NCBI GenBank assembly: GCA_963556305.1
Contig: OY745770.1
Span: 1,364,001 to 1,428,000 of the forward strand
Origin: Platismatia glauca
Taxonomy: Eukaryota > Ascomycota > Lecanoromycetes > Lecanorales > Parmeliaceae
DNA length: 64,000 bases
Reading direction: 5' to 3'
A program made the position numbers and the translations under genes. Position 1 is the first letter of the stretch; each line of letters opens with the position of its first letter. Below are positions 55,385-64,000 of the stretch, in pieces. The notes under the pieces are model-generated. The model was not told where the DNA came from. It did not search any database and saw only the letters and a list, made by a program, of their open reading frames with translations.

Positions 55385-58300
55385 ATGTGGCCAGGTAAAT
55401 CTGGGTCCACCCCAAAGGCTCCCGACTCGCCTACTACGGGAAAACCTCCGCCATCGTCTCCGCATCAACGTTCCTTCTCCGGATCACGCTCCCCAGACCA
55501 AAAGTTGAGTGGCTCGGAAAGCCGACGCATACCGGGGAGGCCTAACTTGCAAGGAAATAATACACATGGCACAAGCTCGCCAATAACGTCGCCCTCAGAG
55601 TCCCCCTTAGGTGTTATGAGCCCGTCGGCTTCTGACCGTGTCTTCCCTATAAGATCTGTGGTATCTGTCGACCCGACAACCACACCCAAGCCAAGGATAG
55701 ATACGGCTGCTGGAGATGGGTTTCCCGACATGTCTTTGCCAAGCAGTACCACCAGTGAGCGCCACCGCGAATTCCGTCAATTCTCTACAGGCAGTGCGTC
55801 AGGACTAGAGTCAGAGTCAGAGATCGCAGCTGCAGACTCTCCTTCCAGACGTCGGCGGGAATCAGGAGTCGAAACAGTATCCGTGTCAGATCCTGGCGAT
55901 CGGAGCACAGCAGGACAAGGTCGAAGGAAACAGTCACCTAGTGAGCGCATGGGAGGAGCAAGGCAGATGCAGACATTTACCGATTCCGCTTCTACCAGAT
56001 CCCAGACTACATTTGATGCCCAAAGCATGGCGGACTCTGTCAGAAGCCAACCTGACGATGCAGGAGGCCTTCTTACGGCTCGATTCAAGCATGCTGTTAC
56101 CCAGGAAGGCCACGCGGTCATCATTGGACGGGACGGTGATACGCTTCAGCGCTGCGAGGACGAACCTATACATATACCGGGTGCTGTACAGGGTTTTGGC
56201 TTACTCATTGCTCTTCAGGAACTCGAGGATGGCAAATTTCAAGTCCGAATCGTCAGCGAAAATTCCAAAAAGATAATTGGCTATACTCCCAAACAATTGT
56301 TTGCCCTTGAGAGCTTCACCGACGTTCTTTCTGAGGAGCAGACGGACAATCTTTTGGACCACGTAGACTTTATCAGAGGCGACGACGTCGATCCAGCCAC
56401 GAACGGTCCCGAAGTCTTCACCTTGGCAATCCGTTCGCCTGCGAGGAAATTGCACAAGATGTGGTGTGCGATGCATGTCAACGAGAACAACCGTGATCTC
56501 ATCATTTGCGAATTCGAATTAGAAGATGATCCCATCAATCCCTTGGTACCTCTGGGCGAAGGCACTCCGGAACCTCCTGAAGACACATTACAAAGCGACC
56601 CCACCCCAGAAGAGTTTGCAGAGAGTACGGTCAATGCAAGCAAACCGTTGCGGGTCCTGCGAAGCGCAAGAAAGCGAAAAGGCGAAGCCGCGGCAATGGA
56701 GGTCTTCAATATCATGTCACAAGTGCAGGAACAGCTGGCCAGTGCTCCCACTCTCGACGCCTTTCTCAAGACTCTGGTTGGCGTTGTCAAAGAACTGACC
56801 GGCTTTCACCGGGTCATGGTTTATCAATTTGATCAAGCGTGGAACGGAAGAGTAGTAACGGAGCTTGTGGATCCAAGGGCGACCAAAGATCTATACAAAG
56901 GTCTCAATTTTCCAGCGTCTGACATACCCAAGCAGGCTCGAGATCTCTACAAAATCAACAAAGTGAGACTGCTTTATGACCGTGATCAGGAAACAGCCCG
57001 TTTGGTGTGTCGAACGATTGAGGACCTCGAGACCCCACTGGATCTCACTTTTGCCTACCTTCGTGCGATGTCGCCCATCCACATCAAATACCTTGCAAAT
57101 ATGGCTGTTCGCGCCTCTATGTCAATATCGATCAACGCTTTCAACGAGTTGTGGGGTCTCATTGCCTGTCACTCCTACGGTTCAAAGGGGATGCGCGTGT
57201 CCTTCCCAATCCGTAAAATGTGCAGACTTGTGGGAGATTCGGCATCAAGAAACATTGAAAGACTATCATACGCCTCCCGACTGCAAGCCCGCAAGCTCAT
57301 CAATACTGTACCTACAGAGAGTAACCCTTCTGGATACATCATTGCATCCTCAGACGACCTCCTAAAACTATTCGATGCGGATAGCGGCCTCCTCTCGATT
57401 CGGGATGAGACCAAAATCCTTGGAAGACTCGAGCAGACACAAGAAGCTCTTGCTCTGCTCGAATACCTAAGACTCAGGAAAATAAGTTCAGTAACCAATT
57501 CGACGGATGTACGCCTAGATTTTCCGGATCTGCGTTATGCGCCAGGAATCTCTGTTATTGCCGGACTACTTCTCGTTCCACTATCCGTTTCTGGCAATGA
57601 TTTCATCGTATTTTTTAGGAAAGGTCAAGTCAGAGAAGTCAAGTGGGCGGGCAATCCCTACGAGAAATTCTTGAAGGAGGGAACAGATGGGTACCTCGAA
57701 CCAAGGAAAAGTTTCAGAACTTGGAGTGAAACCATTGTTGGCAAATGCCGCGAGTGGACCGAAGAGCAGATTGAGACAGCCGCTGTGCTATGTTTGGTGT
57801 ATGGGAAGTTCATCGAAGTTTGGAGGCAAAAGGAAGCTGCATTACAAAACAGCGAATTGACAAAACTCCTCCTTGCGAACTCAGCGCATGAAGTGAGAAC
57901 GCCGTTGAACGCCATCATCAATTATCTCGAGATTGCGCTAGAAGGTGCTATTGACCAAGAAACCCGGGACAATCTATCAAGGTCACATTCAGCATCAAAA
58001 TCCCTTGTCTATGTTATCAACGACCTCCTTGATTTGACGAAAACAGAGGAAGGCCACAACTTGATCAAAGATGAGATTTTCGATCTGCCTGCTACCGTTA
58101 AAGAAGCAACGAATTCATTTACGGGCGACGCCAAGCGCAAGCAAATAGAATATGCAGTGGTGGAACATCCGGGAGTACCTCAGTTCGTCTTGGGCGACCA
58201 ACGGCGTGTCAGGCAAGTAATCTCTAATGTCACAGCCAATGCAATTCAACACACATCGAAGGGTGCTGTCAAGGTAGATTTGTGGTTGGCGGACAGCAAC

Positions 58301-60003
58301 GAACGCCGAGTAGACATTGATATCGTCGTACAAGATACGGGAGCAGGGATGAGTGCCGAGAAGCTTGACGCCTTGTTCAACGATCTCGAGCAGGTGCAGA
58401 CGGAAAGCGATGAAGGACTACAAGAAAAGCTAGCCGGGGAGGCTAAAGCAATTGAGGGAAAAGACTCCAAGAGAACTCTCGGGCTGGGCCTCGCACTCGT
58501 TGCTCGTATAGTACGAAATATGAACGGCCAGCTGAGACTCAAATCTGAAGAAAACAAAGGATCACGTTTCGTGATACAGTTAGGTTTTGACCTACCAAAC
58601 GAGGATAAAAGAAGTATTTCCCTTAATGATACCGAGGATGCGGGAGTAGGACCGCCTTCGAATCAGCCTTCAACGCCACCCGTCGAGACTGGTGAGGTCA
58701 TGCTTGTCACCAAAAGTGCACAGAAGGCAGTACCAGAGACCCCGAAGGAAATTGTGCACCGCAAAAGTGCCGAGAGTGTGCGGAGCATAGGCAGCATGAA
58801 AAGTTTCAAGAGTGGGGAAAGTGCAAGGAGTGGTGTTGATAGGCTCATTGAAGCTATTCAAGAGCCGTTTACAGTAGCAGCAGGATCCTCGGGCGACGGC
58901 GAGCATGAACGACCAGGAAGTCGTGATAGTGGTCGGAGGCAGGGTTCATCGTCCTCTTTACGACGACCAATCAGTGGACTCACGCGAGCCCACTCTACTA
59001 ATGTGACCTTCTCCAACTCGTCGGACCAGGCACTACAACAACGGCAAGGTCCCGGACTAGCAAAGGTGACCGATTCGAAGACCCCTATCAGACCCATTCG
59101 AATGCCAGGTGAGACTAGCACAGGCTCACCAGAATCGGAGTATCCACCTCGAGAAGTAGACTTGTCAGCACGAACACCGTCACGAGTCTTGTTCGATATT
59201 CCCGACAAACATGCCATGGTGGAGCCGCCAAATGCAGAGAAGCTTCAAGTACTGGTCGCGGAAGATGACCCTATCAATAGCAAGATCATTCAGAAGAGGC
59301 TGGAGAAGGTTGGCCATGAAGTCTGTCTGACCATTAATGGCGAAGAATGCTCTAGCACGTATGGAGAAAGGCCCGCCTTCTTTGACGTTGTCTTGATGGA
59401 CATGCAGGTATGTTGGCATTCATCTCCCACTTGTAATTTTGCGATGCTAAGAAAGGGCAATAGATGCCCATTGTGGACGGTCTAACCTCGACGAAAATGA
59501 TCCGATCATTCGAAAAATCATTCCCTGACGAATTCTTGTCAACACGTGCAGCTTTGAACGGCAGGGTACCTATATTTGCCGTCTCGGCCTCGTTGGTTGA
59601 GAAGAATCGTCAGGTCTACATTGATGCAGGCTTCGATGGCTGGATCCTCAAGCCCATTGATTTCAAACGACTGACAGTAATCATGTTGGGGATCGTGGAA
59701 GAGGAAACACGGGAGAGCTGCTTGTACGAGCCCGGCCAGTGGGAGAGAGGCGGCTGGTTTGCAAAACGACAACCAGATGTGTTTACGTCATCTACAAGAC
59801 CGTCATCCAAGGCGCCTATCTCATCCTCGAAAACGCCAGAGTCTTACCCTGCGCAGCCAAAAGAGGACTCGAGTGACCAAGAGCGAGAACGGCTCAGGCA
59901 GCTTGACAATGATGCAGTCCATGCCGACTCTGTACCACAAAGTCCAGGCCGTTCCGGTAATATTGAGTACGCTGTCGAGTCTCGTAGCGCAAGGAAACCC
60001 TGA
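55385..60003 (+). CDS. fphA: Fungal phytochrome hybrid histidine kinase (FphA type)
   Basis: Predicted 1520 residues; exons 55385-59407 and 59464-60003 (56-nt intron joining DMQ to MPIVDG). A red/far-red sensor with bilin chromophore. After a disordered 210-residue N-terminus comes the PAS domain with bilin-attachment Cys257 in RCEDEPIHIPGAVQGFG, then a GAF domain (FPASDIPKQARDLYKINKVRLL), a PHY domain with the tongue motif PRKSF, a histidine kinase core with His835 in NSAHEVRTPLNAI, the ATP-binding DTGAGM and LGLGLAL boxes, and a C-terminal receiver with phospho-acceptor Asp1339 in VVLMDMQMP. The start is the first ATG in frame; the frame opens at a GTG 99 bases earlier. Acts through a phosphorelay to the Hog1 pathway and light-regulated genes in related fungi (family knowledge). 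Confidence 0.93.
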
Positions 60004-61424
60004 GAGGAAGCGCTAAGAGCGGATTCCGCACATGGTACGGAGTACTCTCTATATACCATTCTCCCAATTCACATTTCCGAGCCTCGGCGTGACCTCGGCG
60101 GAAAGCAATCGACCTCGACTCCCATCCTCCACCGACGTGACATGCGGCTGTCTATTTTGGATTTGCTTATGTATGACTTACTTGTTCCCTCTCGACTTTA
60201 TATTCGGCCGACTTCGGAGGCTTTGTCATGGCGAGGCGTTACCGCAGGGCAGCGAGCGCTGCGGGGTCCTGTGACGAATATGACGCTGGTTATGAGCGGA
60301 CGTGTGCGCGTTTTCCCGTTCTGTAGGTATCTCCAATCACATGTACATAAATCGATGCTGCGACGGTGAGTCGCATTCGGCAGGTATTTGGTGGGAATGT
60401 AGGTATGGAATGAGTGGTTGTGAGGGATTATTGAGGGATGTTGATTTATTAGCTGCATGAGTCTGAGTCTGACATGATTAAGGTATGAAACGGGCTGACT
60501 GCCTGAGTGCCCCCCTTGAAACGAGCTTTTGCGCTTATATGCACCTCGCATACTAAGATTGAGACTAGGGAATTCCACGTGGTAGATAAGTAGATAATCG
60601 CATGGAAGATGAAGGAAAGATGTCCCAGGAGCTGTTCTGATACGTCCAGATGACGGTGTGTAAGAAGTTCGGAATTCAGAGGAGGAGAGTCGGTGCATAT
60701 ATGTTGTACCTCAACGCATTCCATTTCCAGCATATTCTACGACAAAGCAACACTCCAACTCTCTGCTTCTGACATTAAGCTCCTTTCCTCTCTTAATTAC
60801 CTAACACACTGAGCACACTGAGGTTGAAGGGCGCGCTACTTTAAGGCTAAGGGAATCGGATTGCACTGGTCTCCCGTCTTCAGTCCCCCACTAGAATAAA
60901 ATACGGTACTGTATCATCTACTCGTATGAGACCTCTATGAGAATTTCAACCGCGTCGGCCGGGTGGCTGCCTGCTGACCCCTGCACTCAGAGTGGCTTTG
61001 GCTCACTACTTTGGTGCTTGAAACATGTAAGAAAAGAAAAAAAGAAAAGGCAAAATTTCCACACCGTGAGCCGTACCGCTTTTTCTGAGGTTACATTTAA
61101 AATACAGCTATGATCTATTCCATTGGTGCCTTTTCCCTCCTGCAGCTGCTTCAAGCTGCTACCACCAACCCCCAACCAATACTTCACTTCCACCCATAGA
61201 CGATTAAAAAGCCAGGACGAAAAGACCCTTCCAATCCCGAACATGATAATTGCAAGTAGAACATAAGCGGAAGACTCCAGATACTTTGCTCCCAAGCTTG
61301 AGTGACTTCTCATGAATGCCGCCTTACGCTTCGCCGAACCGCAACCCCCTACTCGACTAGCTCATACCGCTCAAAGGAATCAATGCATCTGACGCATCCT
61401 CTGAAATCACTTTGACCAGCCTCA
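60004..61424. other. Intergenic spacer
   Basis: About 1.4 kb between two genes on the same strand: 3' end of the phytochrome gene and promoter of the kinase gene. Minus frames up to 166 codons have no features. Confidence 0.45.
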
Positions 61425-63487
61425 ATGGGCAATTCCAATGGCAAGCCCGTCGTGTTCACCGACGAAGGTGAGCTTCCTACCTGTCCCAACCTCTGATTTC
61501 GTCTCCGCTGCACAGCACCAAGCCTGGTCTGCCCCCAGCGGACGCTTGAGCCTTCAAGCTTGCAAATATGCTGACACCGCCTCTTTCAATAGTCAACCTC
61601 AACCATTTCCGACTCCTGCGCGTGGTGGGAAAAGGTGCATTTGGAAAGGTTCGCATCGTCGAGCGAAAGGATACCGGTTTGACCTTTGCCCTGAAGTACA
61701 TTCGCAAAGATGAAGGTCAGCAGATGCCACCGGGGACTAAGCGGCGACCGACGGTCAAGGCTTACATCGAGTACAGTGGTCCGATCGGAGAGTGTACGGA
61801 ACATCATCAGAGAACGGAGAATGCTGGAACACCTCAATCATGCCTTCCTATGCAACTTGCGCTACAGCTTCCAGGACATTGAATATTTGTGAGCCGATAT
61901 CCCCCATACACCGCGATAGCCACCGCGCATCGTCTGACACGGCAGCAGATACATTGTTGTAGATTTAATGAACGGCGGCGACTTACGATTTCACATCTCA
62001 CGAAAGACCTTCACGGAAGACGCAGTCCGGTTCTGGATGGCAGAGCTCGGCTGCGCGTTACGATACTGTCATGGGCAGGGCATTGTGCATAGGGATCTCA
62101 AACCAGATAATGTCTTGCTTGACTCAGACGGCCATGTGCATCTAGCTGATTTTGTACGTTGGCACGATGGACCTGAAGCTCGCCTTGGAGGGGCGCTAAC
62201 GGAAGATAGAATGTTGCGTCTGAATACAAACCGGACAAGCCTCTACATAGCAAATCTGGGACTCTTGCTTACCTTGCGCCGGAAGTCTACGCTGGTACGG
62301 GATATCTGACCGAGGTTGATTGGTGGTCGTTGGGGGTCACGTTTTATGAATGCATTTACAACAAGGTCGGTCTAACTCTGACGGGAAACACTGAGGGTCT
62401 AACGCATTACAGCGACCTTTCTCTTCGCATGGTCACGAAAAGCTGGAAAAGGAAATCCTGAAAGCCTCGCCTAATTACCCTGTCACACAACCGCCGGTCT
62501 CGATGCACTGTACACACGCCATGCAATCGCTGTTAGAGAAGGATACACGGAAAAGAATAGGGGCAACCGGCTTCGACACATACACAGATCATCCCTTCTT
62601 CCGGCGAATCGACTTTGAAGCTCTCGAGAAGAAGCAGATCCGGCCCGTCTTTGTACCCTCTAGCGAAAAGACGAACTTTGACGCGACATACGATTTGGAA
62701 GAGCTACTGCTGGAGGAAGCACCCCTAGAAGCAAGAGCAAGGCGGCAAAAGCCGAGGGTACAGCTAAAAGACGATGCAACAGACAAGGAGATCCGTACGG
62801 ACGAGTTGCATCGAATGATAGAAACGTTGTTCGAGCCTTTTGACTATACCACTGTAACGTACTTCTCCCAATGTTCCCAATGTTTCCTTCACCCTTGCTA
62901 ATCTCTATTCAACCCAATCCAGTGACTACAAAGGCTTCGTGGACTCCCCCTCTGGCGTGGATTCCTCTCTTGACATCCTCGATCATGCCAAAGCGACCGC
63001 CGCATCGTCCAAACACAGCACCGATGACCCAGACCTCGACCGCGTCGCCACCAAATCCCACCTCAGCGGCTCTCCCAACGGCTCTCCGCCCATGACCACG
63101 CACGGTCAGGCAGCATTGTCAAACCACTCGGAATACTATCCTGCAAACGAAAGCCTCGCAGGCCAGGGTGTACCGGGGCCAACCTCTCATCCTAGTTCGT
63201 CGGCCCAAGGGAGGCAACCGCCCAGAAGTGCGGGTGCACCGAGAGGCGGTGGGCTTCAGGTCGTTACCAACGATGACGGGACGGCGTGGGAGGGCTTGAA
63301 CAGGAAAGAAACGCGGGCTACCAATGGGAACAGCGACATCAGGGAAGGGGGGCGGAGTACAAAGGGGAAGCCGAACGGGATGTTGGGTTTTCTGTCCAGG
63401 AAGAAGGGCAGGGAGAGGAGTCCGAAACCGATGGAGGCGGGGGTGCTGGGGAAGGAGGGGGCCAGGGTCGTGGTTGGCGGGCGATGA
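61425..63487 (+). CDS. YANK/STK32-type AGC serine/threonine kinase
   Basis: Predicted 549 residues from seven exons: 61425-61467, 61593-61715, 61777-61888, 61949-62153, 62210-62365, 62413-62858 and 62923-63487; all phases agree. N-terminus MGNSNGKPVVF fits myristoylation (Gly2). Kinase domain residues about 15-290: GKGAFGKV, FALKYI with the ATP lysine, IVHRDLKPDN with catalytic Asp, then DFN (residues 160-162) in place of DFG, a hallmark of STK32/YANK kinases, then LAYLAPEVY and VDWWSLGVTFYE. An AGC-type tail follows (DFEALEKKQIRPVFVPS). The last 190 residues are disordered and Ser/Pro/Gly-rich, ending in a basic stretch. Exon 6 ends at a GTACTT donor; the adjacent GTAACG would lead to a stop. 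Confidence 0.88.
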
Positions 63488-64000
63488 GATGTACGCGCGG
63501 GCATGGGCAGGAGGCGGACCCGGAGCGATTTATACGGGTGCTGTGGGAGTGAGTGAGCGAGTGAGTGGGCGTTGTATGCTGACAGACATCTCGACTACGC
63601 GATTCTTTCACACAGGGGATTCCGTCTCCGTCTTTTTTTTCTTCCTTTTTTCCGGTGCGGTTGCCAAACACGCGAACACGTCCCGGCGAGCGACCCGGCG
63701 TTCTTTTATGTTCCGGGTTTCTTTCCCGGTTCGTGCCGATGGTGTATTGTCGCCCGCCTTGCTTTTGCTCGCTTTGGGCGCCCGGGGGGGGAAGGGGGCC
63801 GACTCAATACCATTTTTTTCTGATGGCGTCTCCGCGCATCTGCAGTGTGCGGCGGTGTGTGTGTCTTTTGTAGTGCCCCGTCTTCCGGGGAGGAGTAGGC
63901 GGGGGGGATATATGGAATTTGTTGAAATGGAGAAGGGGGGGTGTGGGCGGGGTCTGGTGGTGGGGTGTGGAGGGGGGGTTACATATCTAAATTGTAGCAT
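63488..64000. other. Right-edge 3' region
   Basis: Strongly G- and T-biased on the + strand with several homopolymer runs. No supported gene; a minus frame (63608-64000) is low complexity. Confidence 0.45.

Noticed and set aside
1..64000. CRISPR array, rRNA operon or intact transposon
   Set aside because: No regularly spaced repeats with unique spacers, no rRNA core sequence, and no transposase, reverse transcriptase or DUF3435 recombinase frame were seen.

Overview
The window is nuclear DNA of a filamentous ascomycete (Pezizomycotina). The evidence is many short introns of about 42-150 nt with GTANGT-like donors and CTAAC/CTGAC-like branch points, a fungal-type phytochrome hybrid histidine kinase, a Zn2Cys6 transcription factor, a fungal CSC1-type channel, and single-copy housekeeping genes (MED7, UBC8, ATG12, DBF4, panB). 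I could not fix the class. No rRNA gene, convincing tRNA gene, CRISPR array or intact transposon was seen. Coding structures were rebuilt by hand. Where introns are given, the exon sums divide by three and junctions restore family motifs.

Left part, about 0.4-20.8 kb, looks like accessory or lineage-variable DNA around one ordinary gene (a CSC1-type channel at 691-3401). It holds a sirtuin-Ulp1 protease fusion (3961-7378), two unrecognised proteins (7728-8603, 10011-10622), a DUF3723 protein with a long 22-residue-repeat coiled coil and an apparent frameshift (complement 11149-14542), a DUF7924-like protein with a PD-(D/E)xK-like pattern (complement 15569-17313), a possible small basic protein (18213-18571) and an APH-fold kinase (complement 18765-20379). 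Gene-free stretches carry a dispersed degenerate repeat with core TGGA(T/G)GC, plus a separate minisatellite at 20.65-20.78 kb. DUF3723 genes are known cargo of giant fungal Starship elements. I see no DUF3435 captain recombinase here, so the island idea is inference.

Middle part, about 21-43 kb, mixes conserved and variable genes: a putatively myristoylated membrane protein, a PAP2 lipid phosphatase, MED7, a broken rhodopsin-type membrane gene, an SDR oxidoreductase next to a Zn2Cys6 regulator, a secreted protein resembling a metalloprotease that has lost its HExxH site, a multi-pass membrane protein, an 1141-residue coiled-coil protein, an APH-type gene cut by an in-frame stop, and a BAHD acyltransferase.

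Right part, about 43-64 kb, is mostly core genome: UBC8 (with an 8-nt and an inferred 1-nt exon), panB, ATG12, DBF4, a quinone oxidoreductase, a flavoprotein/ankyrin-like fusion related to PPC decarboxylase/Hal3, a fungal phytochrome and a YANK/STK32-type AGC kinase. UBC8, ATG12 and DBF4 act in protein turnover, autophagy and replication initiation. PanB and the PPCDC-like protein both relate to pantothenate/CoA metabolism, but the second has lost a catalytic residue.
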